From: Heterobilharzia americana
Taxonomy: Eukaryota > Platyhelminthes > Trematoda > Strigeidida > Schistosomatidae
NCBI GenBank assembly: GCA_944470555.2
Contig: OX104131.1
Coordinates: 18,964,515 to 19,028,514, forward strand
DNA: 64,000 nucleotides
Reading direction: 5' to 3'
The notes under the pieces were generated by a model. The model searched no databases. It was not told where the DNA came from and saw only the letters and a list, made by a program, of their open reading frames with translations. Shown piece after piece: positions 1 to 11,601 of this stretch. Each line of letters begins with the position of its first letter. The stretch's first letter is position 1. Position numbers and translations under genes: made by a program.

Positions 1-860
1 CGACTTCGTTCTAACAAGTGCTTGTCTCTGGCCAGCAATAATTCCAAGCATGAGGAGGGAGACTGTCTCACTTGGCGTCCACCAACTTCAAGCCGATGAT
101 TCACAAAGCTAGATCACACTGCTATATGTCATCATTGGAGTAGATCGGTGGAGGATCGTCGTTCTTACTGAAGTACCCAGTAAGACTGCAAGCATGCATT
201 ATTACAAGCTTATTTAGGTTTGCTCCTTGCTGATTGCAGGAAACTGGAATCAATGAAGCCTCTCTGTGTTCAGTTTGAAAATGCGAAGATCAAGTGCATA
301 TTTGTAAGGGAGATAGCTAAGCATTTATCTGAAGGTGACAGCAATGCTCTTCTTGAGGAAACCTGGCGTGATATTGAGTGTGCTGTAGAAACAATGCTGT
401 AGACAGTTGGCAAGCTACACGTGAAGGTAAGCGAACTTCAGTCGATTTCTGCAACATCCTCATCGGAACTGATGGATGCGGGTAGTCGAATTCCAGCTGA
501 CTCTGATCAGGATGAAGGGTGAAAGCGTCTCGAACATAAATTGACTAACAGTCTTCGAATAGATCGTGAGCAGTGGTTGATGTCAAAAATCAGAGAGATG
601 GCGAAAGGATTTCTGTGTGTGGTAAGACTCGGCAACTGTATAGGATGATGAGGGATTTCAGAAGGAGGAATACGATGGTGAGTGAAACCATCACCGAAAA
701 TAATGTTACTGTGATAACGTCATCGTTGGCGCCGACAATGATATATCCAACTACTTATTAATATGGGTAGGATGCCCTTCAGTTTGTTCTGTCCTGTGAT
801 ACAGCTGGAAGAAGTGTCCTTGAAACGTCGAAGACGTGAATTGGTTACACGATTTTGAAT
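1..860 (+). mobile_element. Non-LTR retrotransposon relic, region before the reverse transcriptase
   Basis: One frame reads, with two in-frame stops and later frameshifts, FVREIAKHLSEGDSNALLEE, DIECAVETML, VGKLHVKVSELQSISATSS, SRIPADSDQDEG, then LRIDREQWLMSKIREMAKGF and a shifted VSETITENN. This is the familiar linker between endonuclease and RT in trematode non-LTR elements, where the second half normally runs D-RE-WW--KA-EME-A followed by K-SVSETI. It is degenerate and not part of the host gene. The left end runs out of the window. Confidence 0.55.
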
Positions 861-1380
861 TGCTCGGGTATATTGGAACCATCATAAGAGGAACAGTGAG
901 ATTAGGTTTAGGGTTCTGGGTAAGGAGGGCACGTCAATCAATGAGGTTGTGAACCTTCATCGACATAGGTGGATTGGAGATGGTGAAGACGACATGGTTG
1001 TGGTCTACAAGAAGATAACAATAAATGGTTGAGGAATCTGGGTGAGGTGGTTGGAAATCCGACAGAATAATGAGACGTCGCTGACATTCTAAACTTGAAA
1101 TAGTAGCCAAAGATAAACATTTTGGTTTAATTCCATCCCAAGTGAAATTGCCGACCCCGATGTAAGTGAATAAAATGCACTGGTAATTTGCTTGTGATAA
1201 TGAAGGGTGGCAACATGAAAGTTTCCTAAAGTATGCAAGCCTGCACTTCGAGGTCATCAGTGAGTGGGCGAGTCAGTCAGACACAAGATAGAGGGACGAC
1301 GAAATTAGTCAACAATGGTGACCAGCAACCACCAATCAGTCATTCGGTAGGTCAGGTCAGTGATTCAGTCAGATAGTCAG
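860..1380. other. Gene-free stretch
   Basis: No exon or recognisable element. Around 1270-1395 there are imperfect tcagtcag/agtcagtc repeats. Confidence 0.5.
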
Positions 1381-1468
1381 TCATATATTCAGTCATCAGT
1401 CATTGTCAATGTAGGAGTTGCGGTGGCTGTCAATGTCGCAGACGGTCCAGTGTATTGTGTTGAGATAC

Positions 1469-1525
1469 TCGTGTCTGTCTCCTGCTCCATGCCGCTTCTC
1501 TCAGTTTCCACAACTGTCGATGTGT
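1469..1525 (-). CDS. Candidate Ser/Thr-rich linker exon 9
   Basis: Acceptor ccatacag followed by an open 57-nt stretch, TSTVVETERSGMEQETDT, ending at a weaker donor gtatct in phase 1. If the donor is not used, the frame runs on through a Thr-rich stretch (ATLTATATPTLTM) to a TGA at about 1398, which could make it the last coding exon. A related stretch at about 7455-7511 has a one-base deletion that breaks the frame. Tentative. Confidence 0.38.
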
Positions 1526-1579
1526 CTGTATGGAGGTGGACGAGAGAAGAGATAGTCAGACGAACACACATGCATGGTG

Positions 1580-2670
1580 GTTACAATCTGCACACACACA
1601 CACGTACACGCACATGTATGCATCCACATATATACGTCTGCATGCATGTGCTAGCTCGAAGGCATGACTGTGGCAACCGCAGTTGAAACAGTTGTTTCTA
1701 CTACCCTAATCACAAGAGATAGAAGCATCATGTAAGATACCATGGACATATTCACTCCTACTCCACCTAAGTATCCCTCGACAAGTACACACCTGGTTCG
1801 ATTATTCCCCGTCATCTCCAATACCTTTCAGCATCCATGAAAATCACGGAGAGCTCACACAATCCTGAAATAATATTTGTCCAACATATCCTACATAATC
1901 CGTTTCATATTGCCTACCAATTCCATTCCTGCTCTAGCTGTTGCCCTGTCACAACCACACTCGGAACAACTCAATCTTCTCGCACATTTCAAATTCTAAT
2001 TCTCAATTCCTAACCTGCATTCCACGAAGCCTGAGACATTGGTGTTTACTATCTCTCTGTTTAGAGACTCTCACTTACATCTCACTTGAATCTCAATTAC
2101 CACTCTCCCTCCTCCTCCCCTCCACCCTCTTCTCCTCTCTCTCTCTCTCCCCTCTCTCCCTCTCTCTCCGTCACTGCTAACTGGCGACATTCACCGATAC
2201 GAGTTATTTATCTCTGGTTGTCGTCATCCAGCATCCTTTCTCATCTCCACGCATCACCTCGAAGGAATTGCTTATTTAACGGTGGTGTCCTGGGTGACAT
2301 GCATACAGCTGTTCATATCTTCAGTGTCCCTAGGTGTGTTCAGCATGAGATACTGAAGAGGAGGGAATTTCGACCACTCTGCTATGCACACATTCAGCTG
2401 AAGATCGAGGAGATTGAGAGACGGCGAACAGAAGAATGTGAAGGAATCAGGAAGAAGCGGTGCTGAGTGTTCGTCAATTTCCAGATGGTCACTTGCACAT
2501 AAGTGTCGGCGTGTCTGCGTGTCTGTGTGTCGGTGTTCAAAATCATAGGATAAGAGTTGAGAGTGAGGAAAGTGGAAAAGCAGGATACCACACTATCGTG
2601 GAAACCATCTCTTCCATGTGAACACATGTTCGACAATATGCAAGAAAACTGTCATTCAGAGAACAAGTTT
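1580..2670. other. Intron-like stretch with CA and CT repeats
   Basis: Holds cacacaca/cacgcac stretches near 1590-1640 and a pyrimidine-rich ctctctct block at about 2104-2170. The part from about 2440 resembles 9360-9520 and belongs to the tandem segment. No exon supported. Confidence 0.5.
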
Positions 2671-2678
2671 CGACCTAC

Positions 2679-2786
2679 CCATAGTTATGGTTGATGCAGT
2701 TGAGGAGAGTGGAGTGGCCTGCTTCGAGACATCGGCGTCACTCTGATGAGAGCTGCTTCGCATCGTTGAAATTCCTGTCGATGAGC
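2679..2786 (-). CDS. Ser/Thr-rich linker exon 8 (module A side)
   Basis: Exon of 108 nt with the same acceptor and donor as the linker at 9531 and no base difference that I can see. It would follow module A exon 2 and so lies downstream of the frameshift. It is the left end of a 1.13-kb block almost identical to 9520-10648. Confidence 0.68.
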
Positions 2787-3002
2787 CTGTTGATAAAGAC
2801 AAATGGAAGCATGACAAACGCATAGAAACACAGAAAGGTGAATGGTATGAATCGATTGGTCATGAGTGAGAATGCATTGCATCTCGACTGGCCATCTGCA
2901 TGAGCACGCCTGTTTCACGACAGAGACACAATGCCTCGAGACGAACACAACGACAACCACAACAACTCAACAGGCCCACGTCCACTGCACTCAAATAAAC
3001 GT

Positions 3003-3034
<32 letters not shown>
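3003..3034. repeat. (CA)n microsatellite
   Basis: About 16 CA units inside the segment A intron; the counterpart in segment B is at 9857-9885 with a different length and one base less before it. Confidence 0.95.
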
Positions 3035-3038
<4 letters not shown>

Positions 3039-3459
3039 GTAGCACACATGATATTGCTCACCAACCACACCACAATGGTGAACAGACCTGCACTACCATT
3101 TGAAAAATTCATTCACAAACATTCATCTGCACACAACCAAGTCGACGAGTAATACCGAGAACTTGTTCATCATCTCCTCTCAGCTCGCTCAACTAAACAA
3201 AGCAAAGCCAATATGTGCTGAGATACACTAGGGGAAAAGCCAACAAGCACGGGTGAGAATGACATCGTCCCACCCACCTGAACAATATATGGAGCGAGCA
3301 ACAATGATTATGCGAAGTAACACGAATCACCAGAGACTGCCAACAGGCAAACCGATGGATGCAGCACACTTCCCACTGTCTGTCCACTACACTGCCAACA
3401 CACCGATTCACACTCACACTCACACTGAAGTACACAGAAAACAATGATCAATGACTCAC

Positions 3460-3738
3460 GGTATGCTGTGATATTTCTCAGACTCGGTCCACTGGTAATA
3501 TTGAGCCTGCTGCAACCACGAACCAGTATGTCAGTCATGTCCACTTGACTCAGCTGTGAAGCTCGTGGTGAATGGAACTGCACACTCAGCATGGCTTGCA
3601 CACCGTCGATCGACACACGATCCACTCCACCTCCACCTCCACTCACATATATCCAGATGAGATTCGAAGGAAGCTGACATGCACACAGCTGGCACCTCGA
3701 GAGACCTCTTCATCACCGATCTGAAGACCCCTGAGTAC
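3460..3738 (-). pseudogene. SEA-like module A, exon 2 (frameshifted)
   Basis: Same splice sites as modules B and C, but 279 nt instead of 280. One base is missing where B and C read cagatgaagattcg on the plus strand (here cagatgagattcg, around 3660). In the frame set by exon 1 this leads to a stop a few codons later, after SGYM. Either the module is dead, the exon is skipped, or the base is an assembly error. The sequence either side is almost identical to B. Confidence 0.7.
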
Positions 3739-4139
3739 CTGGAAGATGGAAGACGAGAGAAGCAAGGACAACAACACAGTCAGTCATGTATCTCGATCAC
3801 ACTATATTGAAATGTTACTGTTCCCAATGGTGATAATTGTAGTATGCATAGTAGTTCGATTGCATATGATCGTTGACTTGATCGGTGTGCGCAGAGTCAT
3901 CTGCACCAATATGCTTGATTCCAGACTGATTGCCATCAGCCGTCGGACAACAGACACACAATTCACGTCTCTATGAATGAAGTCAGACTGACTCGGCTGG
4001 CGAACACTACCATCGCGTCGTGCGCAAGAGTGTTAGGCAAGCGAACAACGGGTGGATGGTCGAATCAGTGGAAGGATCAATGCACATCGCAACGCCTACA
4101 CACAACCATTCACAACATTCACCCACACATTTGCATACA

Positions 4140-4245
4140 CTGCCATGAGCAAACGTGCTCACGCTGACGCTGACGCTCACGCAGACGCAGACGCACACAC
4201 ACACAGGCACACGCAGGCACACGCACAGAGATGAAGAAAATATGG
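4140..4245. repeat. gctgac/cacgc-type imperfect repeats
   Basis: Runs of gctgacgctgacgctcacgcagacgc followed by cacaca/ggcacacgca units in the intron between SEA exons of module A. Not present at the same point of B or C. Confidence 0.75.
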
Positions 4246-4269
4246 TGAGGATAAGAAATCAACACCTAC

Positions 4270-4400
4270 CAGGTCACAAGACGACATTGACAGGCTCCTG
4301 AACTCGACACTCGACTGATTCAACAGATTGACTGTCCAAGGCATGGGGGTTGACAGCTCCTCAACATAGATGATGACATCCACCTCGAACGATGTGGTCA
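4270..4400 (-). CDS. SEA-like module A, exon 1
   Basis: Exon of 131 nt, acceptor catgtag, donor gtaggt, phase 1 to 0: TSFEVDVIIYVEELSTPMPW, then TVNLLNQSSVEFRSLSMSS and CDL. Intact. Its partner exon 2 at 3460 carries a frameshift, so whether this module is still made is unclear. Confidence 0.73.
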
Positions 4401-4436
4401 CTACATGTGGTTAAATGAAGGGGGTGAAACGAAATG

Positions 4437-4495
4437 AATGAATAAATAAATAAATAAAGTGAGTCAGTGAGTCAGTGAGTGAGTGTGTGTGTGGA
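4437..4495. repeat. (AAAT)n and gtgagtca tandem repeats
   Basis: aaataaataaataaat followed by repeated gtgagtcagtgagtgagtg, just upstream in transcript order of module A exon 1. Confidence 0.85.
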
Positions 4496-4499
4496 ATGA

Positions 4500-6700
4500 G
4501 TAGAATGATGTGTTCGCCAAGTGTTCACACAATTCTGATGTGACGAGTGGAAACTGTCTGGCTGCTCTCGATGGCTGACGCATTGACAACTGATTTGTTC
4601 ACAGTCATCTCGTCAAGTCGAAATGTTAGGTAAAGGCGATTCTGGATCGAGTGGGTTACACTCGATTGAGGAAGAGGTGTTGGAGAACAGCTGAACACAT
4701 ATATGGTAACCACAACCTACGAGGCACATGCATGTGCTCATCACAAGTTGGATTTCTGCTGGCCTCCTCACATCTCTGCCAGTCAATCATTCAGTCAGAT
4801 AGCCAGCCTTCCAGCTGGCCTGTCTCTCTGCATACATTCATGAATGCATACTTGACCGTGTTTTATCATTGTAATCTACTCTCAATGAAGTTGCTCGCTA
4901 TTCGTGACTTCAATTGACGTTTACTGATGAATGACAATTTACGACTGAAACGTGATTGGAGCGTGGGTGACTTGTCGTAGGCTAGCAGATACACAATGAC
5001 TAGTAGAGCAAATTTTGCAAATGCTTGTATACTTATGAACTGCAGCTGTCAAACTGCTGAAAGCAATGCATGTTGTCACATCTTGACTTGTTCATCGTTG
5101 GCTGTAGAGGGCTACGTTATTGTTGTTGTTGCTGTTGTTGGCGAACGGTGTGACAATGAACTTCAGTTTGCATCCACTTCACTATGGTGAGTGATAGCAT
5201 GTTGAGAGAGTGAGTGAAGATGAGGAATCTGGAAGGTGGTGGTTATCTGTTCACGCAGTATTTAATCTCAGTAAGGCTGAGAAGTGTCTTGTTGCCATTG
5301 ATCACTCGAGAAATCATTGTTGGTTTCCTCGGTGCGATGCACTGTTGAGTGTCTCAGATCGTGAAGCTTCATGTGTGGGTTCGCTGTTGAGGTTGACAAG
5401 TTGTGAAATCTCTGTGGTATCAGACACGGAAGGAATGTTTCTGCATCTGCAGGACCAGATGTTTCGAGGTTTCTGTAGTTGTTGGATGGTGCAAGTGTGA
5501 ATCCAGTGTGGTAGTGAGTGACGGTGGCTGTGTGTGAAACAACCACTTGACCACTTCGTGCTAATTCGGTACTATGCAAGGTCAGCTGGATATTCGTCTC
5601 TTGTGGCTGACTGTCAGGAGATGTCACAGAATTCATTGTGTCCTCAGATGACATTCAGTGAGCAGGAGACTTTGTATTGGATAATTGATGAGACTTATGC
5701 AAGGTGGGATTCTGCCGACCGACATGGATATCAACAACCTAGCTGCTCATCGACAAATGAATCGGGAGTACCGCACTTGAACACTGAGAGATTTGTCAGC
5801 CGACAATTTGTATGTGGACCGTGTGATGGACTAGGCTGGGATGTTGTTGATTCACTGCAGTTCTATACATGAGGAAGATTATGAGATGTTTGTCATAGCA
5901 CTAGAATCATTTGGAATTGATGACAGAGTGTTTGTTGTCCAAACGATATTCAGTTTAGCACTCTGTGTGGATTGATTGGGCCACTCAATCAGTAGATTTG
6001 AAAAGAGTGTGATTTTAGTAGGTTGTAGCTAACAATGCATCTTGTGAGTGTATTTTGATGAATGTGGATAAGTGAGTGTGTATTGCATTAGGAAATGGTG
6101 GGTGGGTGGCGAAAACACACACGTAAGATCGAACGAAGTAGGAGATGTGGTAATGATAGCGAACAAACAGGCTAGCTGGTAGGTTCATAAGATTTTATGA
6201 ATGTTAATCTGATGAGATGATAATCGTGGGATCACAATGAGCTGGATTTGACGTCAGAGACCTTGAGGTTCTATCACCATTCAGGTAGCCACATTTTGTG
6301 GGATGTCAGAGACAGTGGGACAGTAGTTCTGAAGACATTCTGAGTGTTGAGGCTGGCAAGTGAACAAGACACTTTGACAGTGTCTTTCGTCAAACCTGGA
6401 TAGGGTAGTGTGCATTGAATTGACATTCGTGAGATGAGTGGCGAAATCTCACAAGCAAGTTTCAAGTAGGAGATAGAGTTTCGATGGTGGAGGGAGGTTC
6501 TTCATTTCACGGGACTATATGTGTGTGATTATGCGTGGTTATCCGAATGAAGAAGATGGTTTATTGAATACCGTTAAAGAAGGAAGGAAAGGTAGAAGGG
6601 CTGTTATGTATGAGCATGGATTTTGTCCAATGGAGCGTGTGAAGGAGGAGAAATGTGGTTGTGATGTAGACGGTGTAGACGAATCCCACACTTCCCAGAA
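4500..6700. other. Intronic part of tandem segment A and spacer
   Basis: 4520-4680 resembles 11690-11830 and 4981-5130 resembles 12241-12400 and 16855-17000, so the duplicated unit extends to at least 5.1 kb. The 5.2-5.9 kb stretch is open on both strands but has no splice sites I trust. Part of 6.5-6.8 kb resembles 14.2-14.4 kb (a shared gaataccgtt context). Confidence 0.5.
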
Positions 6701-6707
6701 TAGTCAA

Positions 6708-6708
6708 T

Positions 6709-6734
<26 letters not shown>
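6708..6734. repeat. (GA)n microsatellite
   Basis: About 13 GA units. Confidence 0.95.
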
Positions 6735-6739
<5 letters not shown>

Positions 6740-9515
6740 TTGCACCACGATGAGGTCGTTGGAATTAGGTGTAATGTGAGTGTGGAATGGAAGTCATAGT
6801 GCAGCACTGACACATGAGTTGGATATTTGAGTTGGAATCCAGTGATAATCGTTTGTTTCGGTGTTCAGTGTGGTTGATATATTAGGTGCGTTATGACAAA
6901 TATGATACGGTCAGCAACTGTGTTCATGCCTGTTGGAATGTGTAGGTCATCCGGAAGTTGTCAGCATGATTTCAACGTGTGTAGTCTGACCAAGCAGCTG
7001 TCACATGTTTCTGTTGCAAATTGTACTCCATGGAGTTGATGGAGATTTGGCTTTGCGTCTTTCACTCATTTCTCCTTCGTATCTTCATCGTTTAGTACTT
7101 GCAAGTTGAAGGAATGGAATGCAATGTGCGATAAGGCTGTGTTTAGTTAAAGAATCGAGGGTGATGTTGAGCTGGAGATGTTTCGGTGAGATGAAGGATT
7201 GTGTGGTGGGAGATGCGTTGGAGTATGCTTCGGATGGAATTGGATGCAAGCATCCGTGTTTGAGATAATGATGAGAAGTGTAGGAAAGCAAAGGAGAATT
7301 GCATTGATTAGGCATATCCTGGTTGTGAGATGTGGGGAGATATGGGCTATGTGGTAGAAAACGTGATCAACATCAAATGGTATCAGATGAGCAGTTAACT
7401 CGGTCTCATAATGCTGCCGTTTTCACAGCCAGTCGAATTATTTGTGTTGAGATACTCCTGTCTGTCTCCTGCTCCATGCTCCTCTCTCAGTTTCCACAAC
7501 TGTTGATGTGTCTGTATGGAGGTGGACTAGATTAGAGACAGTCAGACAATCTCTAATGTTTGCTAATCACAATCTGCACACCCACGTATATGAATGTATG
7601 CACATTTATGTCTACAGGCTTAGGAAGGCTCGAGGTTATGACTGCATACCTGCAACACCTGAGCATACACTCACCGCGTCGACTGGCAGTATGCTTTACT
7701 TTTGCGTAAATGAGCTATATCGTAATGTTTCGCCTATCAAATGACAGCGGTAACTCATGTGTTTAATCAAGCAAATTAAAACATTCTCCCTCGCGAAATG
7801 TATTCTGTCACAGTGACATCATCCTCACACTCATTTTTGCACGTATCCTGCTCATCAGCACTGTTCATCGCCTTGAATATACTTGGCGACCTTGACGTCA
7901 CTCGCACGGATTCACTCGCTCGCAGCCATGTTTAATTGGGGAATATTGATATGCGAATAGTTATGAATGTGTGCAATTGTACAACAGGTTTGAAAGCAGC
8001 TTAGGTTTCCAGATATGCTGAACTGGTTTCTCGACAAACTGCAGTTCAACAGAGGTGTTGAGTACACATTTATCTTATTGGTCCCATAGACGACAAATAT
8101 GTTTTGTTTGATGCAGACGTATACTCAACATGGCTTTTGATCTACTGTATGCAATCGACGTCGACTGGTGGCACTGTGGACAAGTAAAGAGAAGTATTTA
8201 ACCGTTTTTGATTTCCAGAAATGTTGCCTTCTGACAGCGGACCTCAGTTATCATCGTCACATTTTTCGGGGTTGTACACCTCTAACGCATTCCATCACAT
8301 TCATTCTCCCACTAATCATCCAAAGTCTACTTGTCAGATAGAGATTTTCGACACTCGGGTGGGCACATATTGAAGTTCAGTGAGATTGAGTAGAGAAGGA
8401 ATTAACAGAAATTTGTATCGAATTTCCTGGTAAAGACCGAGTCTTGTGCTATCGAATTGATGTTCTACAGCAGAGGTTGTGCTTACATGAACAACAAGAG
8501 CACCAGTAAACCAACTGAGAAGAATTACTGAAGTCAACAACCGCTGGAGTGAAAAATTAGAACATGAACGTAGCCACAAGCATGAGGCTATTTCAATGAA
8601 ATTTGCAGTTGATATTTGAATAATGTTGGGATACTTTCATCAACAGAAAAGAAATCTGAACAGTGAAAGTGATATTCATGAGTCAAGTGTTCAAAATGTG
8701 ATGTGGAGTGGAGATACGAATTTCTGCGTTAAAATATTTGAAAGACGGATACTGAGACTGTAAGCTACAAGCTATGCGGCTTCTCAGCAGAAATAAATAT
8801 GGTATCGAATTGTAGGCTAATATAATCCGATCAATCTGTGAGTGCTGCATATTGAAGCATTGCGTAATACAAATTCACTCATTGAAATAAGATGTGAACA
8901 CCAGGTGAACTAGCAGGTATTATCTAATTTTGTTTGCATGGACCACATCGCATCATGCATTTGAAACTCCATCTCACATTTGAAAGTCACACAAACGAAA
9001 TTGTTGTGAGGCAGTCCATAGATAAAAGACTCGATTGGAATCATTTTGCTGATATTCTGTCTACATATTTCGTTAACCTGTTTGAGAACTATGGGCTTTG
9101 AAGAAAGGCATTAATCAACACACTCCAATAGTGTTGAATGCATACTTTGGCTGACTGTGCAAATGTATGTGATATTAGAGTGTTGTATGAGATGCAAACA
9201 CTGAGCTCAGCTACAAAACTTCCCACGAAACTCAACAATTTCATATTTTGTGGTGCAAAGCAGCATGTCTAGAACGGCGACATCTTGGACTGTGATAACC
9301 ATTGAAGACGTGAAACCCGTAAGGGAGGTCAAAAACCGGTGAACAACAAAATGTGTAGGAAATGAGTAGTAATCAGTATTGAGCAGGCGTCAATAACAAA
9401 TAGTCACTTGGACATACGTGTCAGTGTTTAGAGTGATGTGATAACAGCTAAAAGCAAGAAACATCAATAGACAGGTCACGACGCTATTGTGAAAACCAAC
9501 ATTTTCATGAAAACA
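6740..9515. other. Spacer between segments A and B
   Basis: 7440-7545 repeats 1455-1560 with changes, including a frame-breaking deletion in the candidate linker. Otherwise only the candidate signal-peptide exon at 8487-8579. The rest is AT-rich with no element I recognise. Confidence 0.5.
8487..8579 (-). CDS. Candidate signal-peptide exon
   Basis: A minus-strand ATG opens MWLRSCSNFSLQRLLTSVIL, continuing LSWFTGALVVH, and then meets a good donor gtaagc in phase 0. The hydrophobic core after a basic start looks like a secretory signal. Phase 0 does not fit the phase-1 linkers but would fit a SEA exon 2 acceptor. It could be the first exon of an alternative transcript, of a separate gene, or chance. 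Confidence 0.25.
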
Positions 9516-9530
9516 GATGTTTCGACCTAC

Positions 9531-9638
9531 CCATAGTTATGGTTGATGCAGTTGAGGAGAGTGGAGTGGCCTGCTTCGAGACATCGGCGTCACTCTGATG
9601 AGAGCTGCTTCGCATCGTTGAAATTCCTGTCGATGAGC
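9531..9638 (-). CDS. Ser/Thr-rich linker exon 7 (module B side)
   Basis: Exon of 108 nt, acceptor atcaacag, donor gtaggt, 35 full codons: SSTGISTMRSSSHQSDADVS, then KQATPLSSTASTITM. About 45 per cent Ser/Thr. Identical to the linker at 2679 and homologous to that at 14707. It joins module B exon 2 to module A exon 1 through a Val codon. Confidence 0.73.
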
Positions 9639-9856
9639 CTGTTGATAAAGACAAATGGAAGCATGACAAACGCATAGAAACACAGAAAGGTGAATGGTAT
9701 GAATCGATTGGTCATGAGTGAGAATGCATTGCATCTCGACTGGCCATCTGCATGAGCACGCCTGTTTCACGACAGAGACACAATGCCTCGAGACGAACAC
9801 AACGACAACCACAACAACTCAACAGGCCCACGTCCACTGCACTCAAATAAACGTGC

Positions 9857-9885
<29 letters not shown>
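9857..9885. repeat. (CA)n microsatellite
   Basis: About 14 CA units, the segment B counterpart of 3003-3034. Confidence 0.95.
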
Positions 9886-9889
<4 letters not shown>

Positions 9890-10306
9890 GTAGCACACAT
9901 GATATTGCTCACCAACCACACCACAATGGTGAACAGACCTGCACTACCATTTGAAAAATTCATTCACAAACATTCATCTGCACACAACCAAGTCGACGAG
10001 TAATACCGAGAACTTGTTCATCATCTCCTCTCAGCTCGCTCAACTAAACAAAAGCAAAGCCAATATGTGCTGAGATACACTAGGGGAAAAGCCAACAAGC
10101 ACGGGTGAGAATGACATCGTCCCACCCACCTGAACAATATATGGAGCGAGCAACAATGATTATGCGAAGTAACACGAATCACCAGAGACTGCCAACAGGC
10201 AAACCGATGGATGCAGCACACTTCCCACTGTCTGTCCACTACACTGCCAACACACTCGATTCACACTCACACTGAAGTACACAGAAAACAATGATCAATG
10301 ACTCAC

Positions 10307-10586
10307 GGTATGCTGTGATATTTCTCAGACTCGGTCCACTGGTAATATTGAGCCTGCTGCAGCCACGAACCAGTATGTCAGTCATGTCCACTTGACTCAG
10401 CTGTGAAGCTCGTGGTGAATGGAACTGCACACTCAGCATGGCTTGCACACCGTCGATCGACACACGATCCACTCCACCTCCACCTCCACTCACATATATC
10501 CAGATGAAGATTCGAAGGAAGCTGACATGCACACAGCTGGCACCTCGAGAGACCTCTTCATCACCGATCTGAAGACCCCTGAGTAC
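10307..10586 (-). CDS. SEA-like module B, exon 2
   Basis: Exon of 280 nt, acceptor cttccag, donor gtgagt, phase 0 to 1. Same domain content as module C exon 2: a helix-like start, VSFLRIFIWI, a GGGGG turn, the DGVQAMLSVQF strand, the SQVDMTDILV helix, and a closing strand with two sequons. Open throughout and apparently identical to C. The opposite strand is also open over part of it because the sequence is low in stops, but homology to module D exon 2 fixes the coding strand. Confidence 0.77.
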
Positions 10587-11470
10587 CTGGAAGATGGAAG
10601 ACGAGAGAAGCAAGGACAACAACACAGTCAGTCATGTATCTCGATCACTTCGTGAAGAAAATCTATTATTTGTGGTGGATTAAATTCTGTATGACTTTTG
10701 CTGTTGATTATTTGATCGTCGTCTGCTGCATTCTCCTCACTTGTTCAGTCCCGTTTTTCTTTCACCCTCATTTTCTGGAGGCTGCAATTGTTATCACATA
10801 TTTTCAGAATGTGATTTCAAAAATTGTTGAAATGCAGCTCTTGCTACTCTCTGCCACCTCCTCACTCTCCCTCTATCTGGAGCTCTCTTTTTAGCACCCA
10901 TTGAAATGCCACACGTAACACAAAGACCTTTACTGTAGGTGATCTCTTCAAATATTCCACCCGCCATCCCACGTACAACATTGGGAAAACTGCCTCTAAA
11001 AGCCACTGGGAGAATCTTTGTCCCCGCGAAAATTCATACCTCTATCTCATACTCACCACTACACTTTTGTTAACATCTCGGATATTTACCATCTTCCAAA
11101 CATCTGATACTCGTGCATGCATTCCACAGGCTTCTCATGAATGGATGAAACTCTAAGAATCCACCTGTGTCAATATGCTTGATTTCGTGGATACCTTTCC
11201 TATTAATCACCAGAATACACTCATCTCAAATCTTCCACACTGACCTCACTGAAACTCGACAGGCGAATATTACTATCCAATCCTGAGCAAAAGTGTGAGG
11301 TGAGCGAAAAATGGTTGGAGATTCATGTCGTGGAAGTATCAATGAACAGACCAACGCCAATACACAACTGTTCACAATACTCCCACACACCTGCATACGC
11401 AACCATGCATTGAGTTGCATACACGCAGATCAAAACAAAAGTATGATGAACATAACAATTCCACACCTAC

Positions 11471-11601
11471 CAGGTCACAAGACGATATTGACAAGCTCCT
11501 GAACTCGACACTCGACTTATTCAACAGATTGACTGTCCAAGGCATGGGGGTTGACAGCTCCTCAATATAGATGATAACATCCACTTCAAACATTGTGTTC
11601 A
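11471..11601 (-). CDS. SEA-like module B, exon 1
   Basis: Exon of 131 nt, acceptor cttctag, donor gtaggt, phase 1 to 0. It encodes FEVDVIIYIEELSTPMPWTV and LLNKSSVEFRSLSISSCDL. It differs from A by Lys for Gln in the NxS sequon region (NKSS, still a sequon) and a few other changes. It is followed after about 0.9 kb by module B exon 2. Confidence 0.75.

Larger units (their letters stand above)
2668..3800. repeat. Tandem segment A core, near-identical to 9520-10648
   Basis: About 1.13 kb matching 9520-10648 with only a handful of differences: CA-repeat length, one A in a run near 3200, an extra cactca near 3418, gcaacc for gcagcc near 3513, and the one-base deletion near 3660. It covers linker 8, an intron and SEA exon 2. 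Identity drops sharply at both ends. Confidence 0.85.
9520..10648. repeat. Tandem segment B core, near-identical to 2668-3800
   Basis: Partner of the 2668-3800 block, carrying linker 7 and SEA exon 2 of module B. Outside it, the two segments remain alignable but much more diverged (for example 4981-5130 against 12241-12400), so the core was homogenised after the original duplication. Confidence 0.85.

Noticed and set aside
3003..3034. CRISPR-like or structural array
   Set aside because: Plain CA microsatellite without spacers.
5268..5654. 128-codon minus ORF with moderate Ser/Thr content
   Set aside because: Both strands are open here, acceptor and donor sites in a suitable phase are not convincing, and no other segment has a counterpart.
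6274..6465. Minus ORF with a possible acceptor and Thr/Ser-containing frame
   Set aside because: No donor in phase 1 before the stop, and no counterpart in segments B or C.
10419..10655. Plus-strand open frames across SEA exon 2 (also 15427-15666)
   Set aside because: They are shadows: the minus strand has matching splice sites and homology to module D exon 2, and the frames run on into unrelated intron.
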